From: Actinomucor elegans
Taxonomy: Eukaryota; Mucoromycota; Mucoromycetes; Mucorales; Mucoraceae
Direction: 5' to 3'
DNA length: 64,000 bases
NCBI GenBank assembly: GCA_026027325.1
Contig: JAMSLZ010000021.1
Span: forward strand, 203,510 to 267,509
Shown: positions 51,776-63,944 of the stretch, piece by piece
How positions within the stretch are numbered: the first letter of the stretch is position 1
Layout of the letters: the number at the start of each line of letters is the position of its first letter
Program-made: the position numbers and the translations under genes
The notes under the pieces: generated by a model
The model's input: the letters and a program-made list of their open reading frames with translations, nothing else
Databases searched by the model: none
Told to the model about the DNA's origin: nothing

Positions 51776-52629
51776 TATCAACAGTATTCATTTTGGGCTT
51801 AGATTTTAGATGGTTTAATGCAAGCATAACAGTTGTAAAGAAAAAGAAAAAAAAAAGAAAGAAGAGCCGAGGTTTAGAATATGAGTACTTTGAAAGTCGA
51901 AATGGGAACCGAGTCAAAAAGAAGGGTTAAACACTAAAGAAAGTAGGAGCTTTCTCGATAATTATGGCTTACAGAAATCCCAAGGGATCCGAGAAATATT
52001 TAATTTATGCTCTTTTGGAGAATGTATAAGACGCGTCTTCATTATTGCGCTATGTAGATCGCTGTGTTCGGTTGCAAGTGGTGTCATTTGACTTAGTATA
52101 AACTCTAACTCTGCAATTGTATGCTTATCAGTAACCTCCAAAGCTCTATATCGTGTGATTCTCGGTCGATTCGCCTACTTGTAGCTTGCGATTCTAGAGA
52201 AAAATGTTTATTTCTCGAACATGTGTGCATTATATACCAAGTAAACTATAATTGTCTGACATGTGTTCCTTCTGGATATAAGGTGTCTCTCTCTTTTTTA
52301 AGCTTGAGCATTTCAGCAAGTGATAGTACATGTGTCTTATTGCTGGTTTCGTGCTATGCGTTAATGCAAATTCCATAAACTCGAAAAGAATGTAAGGTTG
52401 AAAAGGCATCTATCATCTACCAAAAAAAAAAAAAAAAAAAAAAAAAATACACGCTGTAACAACTATCAAAAGTCTTCGCTCGAGGTTTTTTTTAATTACC
52501 CATGACAAGCTAAAGATCGTATAAGAAATTCTGTCCAAGTTTCTTATTTTCTGTACAGCCTACAAAATCATCTAGCTACTTAGTTATCTATTTACTCACT
52601 TGCCTACTTGTCTTAATTCTCCGTGCTAG
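51776..52629. other. Promoter and gene-poor stretch
   Basis: Upstream region of the APSES gene with an A/G-rich tract near 51838-51866 and an A27 tract at 52421-52447. No coding signal recognised. Confidence 0.45.
52028..52039. promoter_or_regulatory. Palindromic MluI box AAGACGCGTCTT upstream of the APSES factor
   Basis: A perfect 12-bp palindrome containing ACGCGT, the site of APSES-type Mbp1 proteins, located about 255 bp before the start of an APSES gene. Autoregulation is a hypothesis. Confidence 0.4.
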
Positions 52630-53220
52630 TTTCCTTTAAACTAAATTCCTCGATCTCGGTTTCCTTGTTTATTAGAATAGACTGCGTTCATGGTCCAATT
52701 TATCATATGTACAGTAGAAAGCATAATTAAAGTTATGATCTTTACTAAACAAGCTCTCCAGAATTTGTGTATAAGCATTCTTTTGACGACTCTCACGATC
52801 TGCAGCGTCAACAGCAGCAGGTACAATAAAAAGATCGGCACGTCGTAACTTTATTCTGAACTTTCTCGGTCTCTTATAAGATGATCAGCCTATCTTTATT
52901 CCTGCTACGTAACACATACGGTTGAATTTGTATAACGAACGAAGCAGCAACTATCTGTAACTCGTCGCAAGTAATAGGACGAAATGCCGAGTATTCTTGT
53001 TTAAGAATAGTGTTTGGAGAAGACGCAAGCAAATCCTAATTGCCTCCATAATAGGCGACAACGGATGGATCAATATGAAATAGAGCGTCTGTAGGTAAAA
53101 ACCATCTAGTAGGGGACAACACTAACAAATTAAGCTGATGAACTAGGAAGCCGTTGATATTCAAACATACCGATTTCATTGGCCAGTAAGTTACACGTTG
53201 CGCGCCACCCATAACAAAGT
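52630..53220 (-). pseudogene. Decayed coding region, unidentified
   Basis: Coherent protein-like pieces lie in shifting frames: SPTRWFLPTDALFHIDPSVV, EYSAFRPITCDELQIVAASF, RADLFIVPAAVDAADRESRQ and KNAYTQILESLFSKDHNFNY. They are separated by stops and one-base shifts. Together they look like one exon series of a former gene of at least 180 codons. The ADLFIVP piece loosely recalls exostosin-type glycosyltransferases but this is too weak to name. It lies just downstream, in the same orientation, of the broken GST gene. Confidence 0.35.
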
Positions 53221-53299
53221 GCTGTTACCATTTGCAAGATAATTTATTTCTCTATGATACCTCATAATTTGAAATTAGCATGATAAGCTAATCATCCTT

Positions 53300-53338
53300 A
53301 GATGCCTATACAGACGTTGGTCAAATGTCACATCGGAT
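53300..53338 (-). repeat. Dispersed short repeat, member j
   Basis: On the minus strand: CCGATGTGACATTTGACCAA, preceded by TTGTTCTGAATATTTGCTAC, which fits the extended upstream part of member e. Confidence 0.5.
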
Positions 53339-53644
53339 TAGTAGCAAATATTCAGAACAAGTTGCTGCATCTAGTTCAATTGTTGAATTATATGTTAATT
53401 ATCAAGCTTTACTGGTATTGTCAATAAAGTTCGGTTAGCCTATTGTTTTACATACCTTTTTGCCCATTTGAAGGACTTGTAATTGAGTGATTGCAGTATG
53501 GAACTGTGTGGTTGATAATATTACTTAGTAAATCAAAACTCCAGGATAATATTGAAACAAAAACAATTTTTTTTTTTATTAAACAAGATATATCAAATGT
53601 TCAATTGAAAATGCGCTGTTAACAAGGTGTTAGGGGTATCAATC

Positions 53645-54486
53645 TTAAAATTTCAAGTTAAATCTTTTGACCAAGGCTTCAAAGTACTCTTTATCGCCAA
53701 TATAGGTTTCCTTGACACTAGGTCTGTTTGAAATACCCTCAATAAATTCAGCAAGTCTAGGGTTAGACTTGACAGCTTCAATTCAAATCCCTTTAAAGCT
53801 ACTTGAGGAACCATTAATACGCAAAAAGAAAGGAGCAATTGCAACATCAGCTAAAGAAAATTCGTTTCCGAGGAAGTAGGGACCGGTAGCAGATTGTTGA
53901 AGTAAAAGTTGGTTAAACTAGAAAATAAAAGCATGAATAACACTCTAAAGGTATTGTTCACTTAGTTACATACGCGAGTCAAATCAGCATTGAGGTTCTT
54001 TTCGAAATCGGCACGAGCATTCTCAGCAGAAGTATTGAATATGAATTTAAAAAGTCAGCATTGACCTTGGATGCAAAATACTCAATGGCGAATCGAATGT
54101 TGGCGCGCTTGATAGGTTCCTTGGGCAATAAACTATTATGGATTGAGTATAAGACAATATATAACTAATTTGGTGTGACGTTACTTTTTCTCGGGGAAAC
54201 GGTCGTTGATATACTCGATAATGACCAAAGATTCAGCAAGGTTTTGACCTTCAACAGTCAAAGCAGGGACCTTTGTCTCGGGGTTAATGTCTTTATACCA
54301 ATCAGGCTTGTTTTGCAGATCAATATTGACAGTTTCGAAATTAGCGCCGACTTCTCTTAAAGCGATAGCTGCACGTTGAGCGTAGGGGCAGATGACAGCG
54401 TTGTAAAAAGTGATTTTATCTGAAATATGTGTAAGTATACTTCATCCAAACCTTCCATTGTCTGCAATACTACCTGAGGAAGCCAT
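53645..54486 (-). CDS. Glutathione S-transferase, omega-like; frame interrupted
   Basis: Exons 54486-54474, 54419-54185, 54132-53974 and 53917-53645. The thioredoxin-fold N-terminal domain has the Cys-type active site ITFYNAVICPYAQR, as in omega-class GSTs, and the GSH-binding motifs KVPALTVEGQNLAESLVIIE. The C-terminal helical domain includes SAENARADFEKNLNADLT, ATGPYFLGNEFSLADVAIAP and SNPRLAEFIEGISNRPSV. Two places break the frame: a T5 run near 54067 that needs a sixth T, and about 53815-53775 where two compensating shifts and a TGA occur. Family role: glutathione-dependent reduction or conjugation. Nearly every other residue looks conserved, so sequence error is as likely as a pseudogene. 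GACGCGACGCGACGTC lies just upstream at about 54543. Confidence 0.75.
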
Positions 54487-56882
54487 TGTATATTTAGTTC
54501 AAAGAAAAATGTTTTTCGTTGTTGATATGGAAAAGAAAAAAGAGACGCGACGCGACGTCTTTTATAGGATAAATCCGGGGAAAGATACTCCGAACCGTTG
54601 CTTGCTGAATAATACGCTGAATAATTTCGTCAATGATAATAAATGATGGAAGTTTCTAACTAATGGCCATAGGATAAACCCTATTTCATAAAGCTCAGAC
54701 ACCAAAATTCGTCATTTATCGTGGTGTATTGCAAAATTGTATACTATATATACTATCTCGCGGCTTACAGTTGCCCAGGTCATCAGAATCATCAAGCAAT
54801 AGTCTTGTTACTTGGTACGCAAATAGACCCAAAGTTGGTGAACGACGCATTTAAAGGCCGCAATGCTGAATAATACAATCATGATGCACTTTCATGCTGA
54901 ATACTTGTTCCCAATCTTTCAACATAAACTTCTGTGTCGTATTAATTGGTTGAGGACAAACATATAGCATCTAAATTTGAGCAAAATTAAGAGTGTATGG
55001 GTTGCTTCTCTGGAACATGAATCATATCATGTGAACTGTATCGTTGAGTACAAACAAGTTTATATGAGAATATTTTCATGAATTCTCAATGTATCTAAAC
55101 AGTTCAATATACTCAACGTGTATATTGAAGATAATGGAATATATTAATAAATGTGAATAAGGGGATCATTAAGGCTGAAGCATTCGGACTAATAATGGGA
55201 TAAAAGACATAATGCATTATTCTGAACAGTATAATATGCTGGTTGTGCCTTCATGAAAAAAAGAACCGATAGGCTATGTGTTTCATTCTGGATATGAAGA
55301 ACTGATATTGTGTTATTTGCTCGAGATTGGTTGAGAAATACAATAGCAACAAATGCAACAACTCCAGAGAAAATTTAAAAGGGCATACCAAAGGGGCATC
55401 CTTTCGAAGCTCGATACTGTCTACTTGAAATGCATACGCAACATGTGAAGGTATAGTTTATAAATACATTGATGTATATATCATAATACATTGAGCAACT
55501 AGGTTTCTTTGAATCAAACTTTTTATATGTTTAAAATGATTGATAAGGCCTGTTTTCAACTCTCATTTGAAATCTAAAATCTAACAAGAATTTTTCTACT
55601 TAGGTACGCTGTATTGTATTTCTATCACAGTTTGTTTAATGGCGCGGTGTTTGTCTGATGAATAAGTTGTACGGATGGTTGAAGCGAAAGATGTATCGTA
55701 TATATAGCTGGGAATCAAGAGCAATATTGGTAAAATACCAAAAACAGCCAATTAGAGTAGGCGTTACTATATTAAAAGGGATCGCATTACATTGTAGTTA
55801 TTGCTAACAGATATGCTTATATGTAACTCATTAAGACCATTATCAACCTTAATAAATTCATAGCACCACCATCAAATAATAGCTCTAGTAGATACATCAG
55901 TTAATTCCAAATGTGTACTAGTCAAAGCATGCTTTCTTAGACCGAGATGAACCGAAAAAAATAGGTATAATCAGATGTAATTGTATTGGTGAATGGTATT
56001 TCTCATTCAATATACGCTTCAAGTGAATCTACTGCTTAAAAAATCAGTTTAGCAGGATAACATCTACCTCAAAGCGCAATATAACTGAAAATGATGGATA
56101 AAAGTACAACTATGGCCAGTTAATCATTTGATATTGGGTGTACAACGGCAATCTTAGTTAGGGGCTTGTGCTTCCTAATGCTATAAACATTTCTACTGGA
56201 TTTGATTTAATGTAGCATCTAATGATCATTGTATGTTCGGAAGTTACTGAGCCTGCTAACTACGGTTCAATTAATATAGTATACTCTGCAAGTAATTATG
56301 TGTAAACTATATATCGCAGGAATGTGTCTTTTATAACCAATCATAAACCAATGCAAACATAATAGATCAGTCAAGTAATGATTCTAATAGATAAAGAAAT
56401 TCATTGTGAACATGTACCGGTTATCGGATGCGAAATTAAGTTTAAATCGACCGAGAAATATAGATATAATAAAATGATCCGTTTCAGAGAAATCCTAAGG
56501 CAAGCCTTCAAATCAAATTTATCAATTTCCATTTTTTATGGAACGTGAAGATGACATTTTTGTGCATTATTTTTTAGTGATATATGTAACATATATACTA
56601 TTATTACTATTAACTTAATAAGCACTTAAGTTAAAGAAGTAGTTAAAAAAAAAAAAAAAAAAAAGTTTTTTTTATCACTTTATAAATTAAAGAAAACATA
56701 AAATGTTCTTATGTCAGCGATGCCCATTTCAATTTCATATGAATTTCTTTAAGTTCATTTTATATTTATAGAGGATGTATTTTGCTATGGTAAATACTAT
56801 ATGATATAACTATATATCGGAGCATTAAAAGCTGTAAATAAATGAGTACATGAATAAACAATAATGTCATTACTATGTGTTA
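54487..56882. other. Long gene-poor stretch
   Basis: AT-rich sequence with two diverged dispersed-repeat members (about 55925-55960 and 56427-56466) and an A20 tract at 56645-56664. No gene found. Confidence 0.5.
56427..56466 (+). repeat. Dispersed short repeat, member h
   Basis: GGATGCGAAATTAAGTTTAA then ATCGACCGAGAAATATAGAT, a diverged copy of the family core. Confidence 0.45.
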
Positions 56883-58832
56883 TCAGTAATTGAGTCCCAG
56901 GCTTTCCTCCTCAATTACTTCAACTAAGTCTTTCTGTTCATTAAGTATTCTTTTGCAAAAATATAAATAAGAAAGGAAATTAATAAATAACAATAACTAT
57001 TATAAAACATACGTATAAAAAGGCAAACATTTCAAATACTTTGATCATCTTTTTTCTTTCTTTGAAAGTGAGTGGAATATCGGCGGTACCACATTCAATA
57101 ACTTTCCATGAGAAGTCATCCTTCTTTGAATACTGTACTAGTGTTATTTTCTTTTGTATTTCGTGGATGGAGAATGCCTTCAATTTCATTAAATTGGTTT
57201 TTGAAGCCTTTTTATACTTGCACATTATATTTAATAGTATGTTGGTGGCACTGGTTATATTCTTGATAGTATCTTCTTGTGTGTGTGTGATATCCTGTAT
57301 CGAACTGAAACTAAACACGAAGTAGTTACCCATTATATAATATGGACTAATAAATACTTTCCCAGAGGACTCGACAACAAGGCAACTATTCCCATGGCAT
57401 GCCTCGCCAATGCCATCCAATAACTTTGTATCTACTTTACCCTCATTGACATAAAATAACACTGTCGATGCATCCCTGTCTTTTTTTTCTCCCCTTATAG
57501 AACAAAGATGATATAAAATGTAAATATTAAGTTAAGATCTTCGATTAATTAAGAAAACTTGCCAGCGAAAAGATATTAGTTTCGTTATATTCCCAAAATA
57601 CTTAAACAAAGGTATAATAACTTCACTAAAATGGTTCTTTCATCGTTTACAGGGATTGGGGTGATACGCTCACAGTTGATGGCAAAGTCAAGCATGGCAA
57701 ACTTCATGAAACGATTGAACTTATTGGACTCGTATTTAATAAATGCGAGATAATCACAATAATCATCTCCGTCAGACTGCACCATAGAGTTAAACAAATT
57801 AATCGAACCCGGGATGGTCTTTAACGAACCATTATTATCGAAAATGGTATTGATATGGGTATATTCATCATATGTTTCTTGAGAAGCGTGAGTTTGGTTG
57901 AAGCTGAGGCAAACATCGGCGAGTTGTTCTAATTTTGAGTAATTCGGTATTAATCAAAGTTATTTGGAGACACGAGGGTATTGGGTGTACATAAAGTGTA
58001 TTTTTATCATTTACAGTTATTTTCAAAGGTTCCTAAAAAATGATAATAATCAGTACTTTTTTTTTAAACTTTATCAGTTGCGTTGGGATTTACCCTCTGC
58101 TGCGCATCATTTTCATCATCACCCTATACAAAAACATAGTTAATAGCATTGAAAAAACCAGCACTTAAACTAATCCGTACTCCAGATCTTCGCTTTCGGC
58201 TCCTATTTGCTAAGTTCTCTTCAACAAGCTCATTACTTGTAATATCCACCTCTTGATCCAAAGTTTTTTGAGATTCTTCTAGCCTTGTTTTTCTTTCCAT
58301 ATCTTTATATTGTTTTAAAAATTCAAGCTTCACGTTTTTTTGGCCAATAAAATTCCGTACTTTAGATATATAGTTTTTCGAAGTTGAGGGAACATCATCA
58401 TGGTCTCTAAGAGTTTCCAGAGCTGCTATAATCGTATTATAAATGTCTTCCATTAGGATTATGGATGGTGTGCGTCAAGAAGTATTCCTCAATAAAACCA
58501 TGTATTGACCAAGACTCAAAGTTTGACATTAATAAATCATCACCAATAGCGGCGTCTCTTCTGCACTTTTCCGTGATACACTTCTGCTTAAGGCTTGCTG
58601 CACACTTTGGAAACTTTTCAGTTGGCATTGAAAGTATAAAATGGATATGTGTAGCGTTATGAGAATAGTATAAACAATAAGAAATGAAACTCTTGCTGTC
58701 TACTCTATTAAGTGGGAAGAGAAAGATCGCCACTTTTTGTTTGCTTTCATTATAATAACGGGTGGGATACATTGACGTAATAACAACGTCTCTGGGTCTT
58801 CCTACCCATATATCTACGTAAAAAAAATCCAT
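56883..58832 (-). CDS. Multi-exon protein of unknown family
   Basis: A series of minus-strand open segments with splice sites between them. Segment 1 starts MDFFYVDIWVGRPRDVV (58832) and closes at 58437. Segment 2 (MEDIYNTIIAALETLRDHDD) overlaps its end by 17 nt in the +1 frame and ends at a donor at 58181. Small exons follow (58123-58094, GDDENDAQQR; 58032-58015), then 57928 onward (QLADVCLSFNQTHASQETYD, SINLFNSMVQSDGDDYCDYL), then from about 57485 (STVLFYVNEGKVDTKLLDGI, CLVVESSGKVFISPYYIMGN, MCKYKKASKTNLMKLKAFSI). A last exon encodes KDLVEVIEEESLGLNY, ending at 56883. Segment 2 has a basic RSRKRRSG motif near a Lys/Glu coiled coil, possibly nuclear. I do not recognise any domain. Phase at the 58015/57928 junction is unresolved, and segment 1 may be a separate gene. 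Confidence 0.45.
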
Positions 58833-59667
58833 TTACTCTACAAGAGTGAATATATGAAGGCCTCATGAAAAAAACACTCCAAATAACATCTTTTTAGCTA
58901 TGGACACTATTCCTCTCTATAGAGACGTCTTTGGCTTTCTGTGTTACTCGTTCATAAAGATTAGATGTTTCTCTGTTCATTTTGAATACAAGATACTTGT
59001 CAAGTGTGATAAGCAAATTAATATAGTATACAATAATATCTAAAGTCTTTCTACAGAGTATTGAGAAGTTCTATTTCGACTTAAACTGATCTCAGCAGAA
59101 ATTTATCAATAGCCAGTTAAGATACAGGTTCCTTCAAAGGCGTTGTAATAGTGTAAATCTGATCAGCCAATCAAATTTGCTACTATTGCTAAGATCCCAT
59201 GAGAAGGCTTCCATGGCTGGATATCTTTTTAGGTTCTTCAGGATATATAATCAATTGAAAGAACTAGAACAACCCATCCCTTGTTTCTAGAATTAATATT
59301 AACATAATAATTTAATAATAAAGGACAGAGTTTTATCGAGTAGTTTATTATATTTAATTATTACAGGTGTCAATCTTCCGTGAAAGGCAATATTTGTTGT
59401 GATATACTCAACCTGTGGTAATTTTGCCCAGCTAAAAATGCAAAGTACTGTAGTTATGGTTAGTAGTTCGCAATCACAAAGCAGAATGAAATTTTCGCCT
59501 CGACCAAGTTTTTAACTTGACACAAAAAAAAATCATGTCGACGTACTGACGAAAACACAAAGAGTAAGAACATTTGATCGAAGTACTTGCTTGAGCTAAT
59601 AAAAGTGTAAGTGACATTATTCTTGCGATATTAGCAAAACTACATAACATACAATAGACTTTCTGAC

Positions 59668-59710
<43 letters not shown>

Positions 59711-61672
59711 CATACTGATCCGAGCTCAGCTTGCCATCGCTGTAAAGTACTTTTCAAAGTGCTTTTAGAGCATCGAATCATCCTCAATAACTTTTGAAAT
59801 GTGTAAAGTCTTGTATGGCATACGGACAATACACAAACAGGGAAGGATTACTTTGAGGTGTATGAAACTTTGTTCGCTCAGTGGAAAATCTACATAAAAT
59901 AAAATAAAATAAAAAAGCAAAAGGAAAACTATCAAATAAAAAGAACAAATTTACCTTTATAAATAACGGCCCTTCAACCATATCGACACGAGCTCGGTTT
60001 GCCATCACCATAAGATACTTCCAATATTCCTTAGAGCATCGAGTCATACTCATTAACTTTTGAAATGTATAGTCTTTTCGTGGCACAAAAAAAATATACA
60101 AACAGGAAGGATTACTACGAGGCATATGGTGAGAGAGCGCAGGAAAATGAGAGTACTTCTTAAACCAAAACCTGTTAATAGTTTAACAACAAAATTAAAA
60201 ATGCTGAGGAATTCGAACAAAATTGCAGTTTACCCAAAATAAAATAACTTTAAAAGAACGGTTTTACACTGACATGAGCTCGGTTTGCCATCACCGTAAG
60301 ATACTTCCAATATTATCCTTAGAGCATCGAGTCATACTCATTAACTTTTGAAATGTATAGTCTTTTCGTGGCACAAAAAGCAGTATCAAACAGGGAAGGA
60401 TTACTATGAGGTGTAATGAAGTTTCTCATCCTGCTTGGAGATTTCAATGTCTGAATCAGGTAGATGACTTTAATCCAGAATTTAAAAGAGCACACATAAA
60501 GCTTCATTATATTGAGACGAACTCAGCTTGCCATCGCTGTAAAGTACTTTCAAAGTGCTTTTAGAGCATCGAATCATCCCAATAACTTTTGAAATGTATA
60601 AAGTCTTGTATGGCATACAATATACAAACAGGGAAGGATTACTTTGAGGCATATAATGAAGGTATGCAGAATCCAACTACCAAGATGTAACTAATAACTT
60701 CATGGAAGGAGTAATAGCAAGTCAGCAAATTTATGCTTTAACGAAGACACAAAATAGCATACATTATATCTATTACTACTGAAGGGTATATCAATAGTTT
60801 GCGTTGATCATTAGAGAATGCAGAACTACAAAATAATCTTCCAAAACTCGGTATGTGAATAAAATCGCTATTAAAGCGGCCATTCAAACGAGCTCTTAAA
60901 AGTTCGACTTGTCACATGAGTTTAAACCTTTGATAACACTTGTGATTTTATTTAAATAACCATTCAAGTAATGAAAATGGCCTAGGCAGAATAGGTGTGC
61001 CTAATTAACACCACAGGCTCATCAAGACCTTTTTTTTATATATATAATAAAGCTTTATTTGTCTGACAGACTTTGTACAGGATTCGAATATGTATTGGCT
61101 TGTTAAAGAACGCTATGTATGTCTTGAATTAATAGTTATACGAAAAATAGACCATCCTTTTTTATTTTTTAAATGTATCCATGAGTCTATATATTAGGAT
61201 GAAAGATTTACAAAAAAATGCTTATGTGTGTTCTCAAATATACTATCTAGATTTCTATGAAAATGATTTATTTATCTACGCTCCATACAAAAAGTAAACT
61301 TTGAAAGTTTTGCATTAAGGGATACCTTGGGATTTTTTACTAAAACTACCATTTAATACTATGATTATATTATATTTTGTAAATTATTAGAGATTTAATG
61401 ATTGGTAAATCTTGAGGGGTAATGTACTTTATATTGAGAATCAGCTTCCCCTGCTGCTTTTTTATTCTACTATCCACTTGATTGTTATCTAAACGCGTCA
61501 GCGCAAAAAAAAAGTCATGCATTTTCAGTGTACTTTGTGTTCAGACTGAAATGTCAAAACTATTTTATTGAAAATAATAAAAAGGATAACGAATGGATGT
61601 ATACGTATACCATGATGTTTATAAAAAAAATAAAAATTTGTACTACTAGTACTATAATACAAAAAACAATGA
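58833..61672. other. Gene-poor region holding the four-copy repeat
   Basis: Apart from the A38 tract (59669-59706) and the repeats at 59717-60670, this is AT-rich sequence without recognisable coding signal. A TA-rich run is at 61038-61050. Confidence 0.5.
59717..60670 (-). repeat. Four tandemly arranged copies of a roughly 150-bp coding-like unit
   Basis: Units lie at 59717-59872, 59982-60130, 60269-60425 and 60510-60665, separated by 80-140 bp. Each has, on the plus strand, GAGCTCRGYTTGCCATC, TTAGAGCATCGARTCAT, AACTTTTGAAATGTRTA and ACAGGGAAGGATTACT. Units 1 and 4 are most alike, as are units 2 and 3. On the minus strand each unit is open for about 45 codons and encodes variants of SNPSLFVYCMPYKTLYISKV followed by RCSKxxxKVLYSDGKLSS. 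The pattern suggests duplicated exons of a former gene. The family is not recognised. Confidence 0.75.
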
Positions 61673-63944
61673 TTAGGTGCGTTCGGCACTTGATGGGTCA
61701 AGATAGTCGCCATAATTGTTGGCTACAGGGAGGAGCGTTGCATCGTCTTCCTTCACCTCTTCAGGATATGGAGCTAGGAAATGTTCAAAGATTTCAGGCG
61801 TTTTGGGAGCACTCATTGATTGCCTCATGATATCATCTGTATTAATCTTGGTTACAACCGCATCATGCTCATGGCTAAAATTTCACGAGCTGCAATTGTA
61901 GATACACGACGACGGTACATTGCTTCACGCTTTTCTTCCTCAGATAAGCTTTCTGTTCGTTTTCAACCATCTTCTTGAAGAAGAAATCAGGATCTGTAGT
62001 GCCAAGTGCTCGAAGCAACTGCACGCTAAGATATGTAAGACCGATTTCAAAGAAGCATTCATCCATCCAAAACCTTCCCTTGGAACAATTTGAAGTCAAC
62101 TCCAACATTACCATATTCAACTTGGACTTGATGAGAAAGATTTACAACGTCAAACTTCTCAGGAACCACGCCATTAAAGTCGACAAATGATTTGGTGATG
62201 CTATTAAAAAAAAAAAAGATTGAGCACCATAACTTATCATTCAAACTTCTTTAAAGACTTACGTGTAAAGAAAACGATAGGCTAAACGTCCTGCAATATC
62301 GGACATTCCGTAGTTATCAAAGCCGCCCCATGCCATGATTTGATGAGGAGCCCATCCAAATGGGAAATCCCATTGACGATTAGGGCGATCAAGTGAAATA
62401 TGGCCTCGCGATTGCTCTGTACCAGAAACCAACCCACCACGGACTTCAAACTTGTAAAGACTCTTTTTTAACCGTTCAGCTTGGTTTTCAGAGGCACAGC
62501 CAGCCCACATCATCCAATAAGCAGTTGCACTTTCGTAGGTAGTCATTTTTTCCTTGACTGTATCATAATCAATAAAGATCTTCCTTGTCATTCCACAAGT
62601 ACTTGTCTATCCTTTTTCTTCGCACAGAAGCCTATCCGACCATACTTCAGCTGCTTGCTTGACACCGTCAAAATCTTCAAGATCATCATCCAAAAAATCC
62701 CTAATGCAATCTGCTATATCTGTTTCATACTTGTACAAAAGAGCGTTCAAATCGACTGTAGCCAAGTTGGCACACACACCTTCAAAGCGATAAGTTGTAT
62801 CATGGCCGGATTCTCTGACTGCACGATCATAAAAGTACTCATCCAGTTCAGGTTCTTGCACCTCACCATTATTATACATGATGTTGAATTCTGAAATAGT
62901 GACATTGTGCTTCTTGGCAACTTCAAGATTACATGATCAAAATGAGAAGCCTCGGTTTCAGGCGTATACCAAGACCTTCAGGTCGATAACGCGACAACAT
63001 TGTCTTTTTATCCAGTCTTGGTTCAGCCATCCATATGGTATGATACTCTTTGATAGCAGATTTCAAAATCTCACGAAGCCAAGCTTTGTTTTCTTCTTCT
63101 TTGGCGGGATCCAATCTTTCGTAAACCCTGATGGCCATGTCAGTCAAGAACGGAGGCTGGGAACGACATAGATAATATGATCGATTGGCGTTGAGAATCT
63201 TTCCGTAGTGCTTGATTTCATATGCAAAATTTTCAGCCATGCCTTTGGCTAATTCGATTCGGCCATCAGCCAAAAGTCCCAGCGTTTCAAAATAAGAGTC
63301 CCAGCCATACATCTCGTTGAATCGACCGCCTGAACAACAAACGGAACACCGCTATAGTCCACATTACCTTGATCATCGACTGTTTGTTCATAGCCAAAGC
63401 CAAGATGCCAGGTTTGTCATTGATACTCTTCACATACTCGGGAGTGATATCCTTGGGAAGGTATTGAACGTCTAGATGAAGATGTTTCTTTTCTTCAGAG
63501 ACACGTTATAGTACTCGTAGATGTCAGTCTCATCATATGGAATAAATTCTAGGCGCAATATCGCTAGATCTGTTTTTGGGATCAGCACAAATGGATTCAA
63601 GGCCATCGCCATCGATAGAACGAGTCAGCCCATCCCAAAAAAGATGGCGTATCATTCTGGACAAACGTTAACGGGTTCTCTGATAATCGGTCTTCGTCTA
63701 GAACAATATATTTTCTGCCGTAGTCTTTGGCCAAAGCGAGTTTCCTGCAGCAAGTTGGACAGCATAATTACCTCGGATTTGGAATCGCTTGAATCCCCAG
63801 AATCCGCAGTTCCGAGAGATAGGATCTTGGGCCCAAGGTCATTGATAGTGATTTGAAAGTCCCCATCTGTATCTTCTTGTTCCAGAATTCGAGTCAGTGT
63901 AGATTCAACATCGATGAGAAAACGACGGTTCTTTCCTCGGTCCT
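61673..63944 (-). CDS. NTH1: Neutral trehalase (GH37), 5' end outside the window, frame broken in many places
   Basis: The C-terminal 600 or so residues of a calcium-dependent neutral trehalase. The first visible exon starts at 63944 (acceptor ATTCAG) with [20 protein letters not shown] and a Ca-binding loop [16 protein letters not shown]. Then come [35 protein letters not shown], the GH37 signatures [20 protein letters not shown] and [19 protein letters not shown], and the tail [16 protein letters not shown], stop at 61673. One intron is evident (62258 to about 62200). It hydrolyses cytosolic trehalose to glucose; fungal Nth1 is activated by PKA and 14-3-3. At least ten one- or two-base frame breaks occur, nearly all apparent losses in short homopolymers, while the encoded residues remain highly conserved. 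Confidence 0.85.

Noticed and set aside
52630..53220. Exostosin-type glycosyltransferase
   Set aside because: Only one short piece (ADLFIVP) resembles the family and the frame is broken, so it was left unnamed.
58437..58453. Programmed +1 frameshift between overlapping frames
   Set aside because: Attractive given the overlap, but other genes here show both +1 and -1 breaks, many in homopolymers. There is no consistent slippery site, so error or separate genes is simpler.
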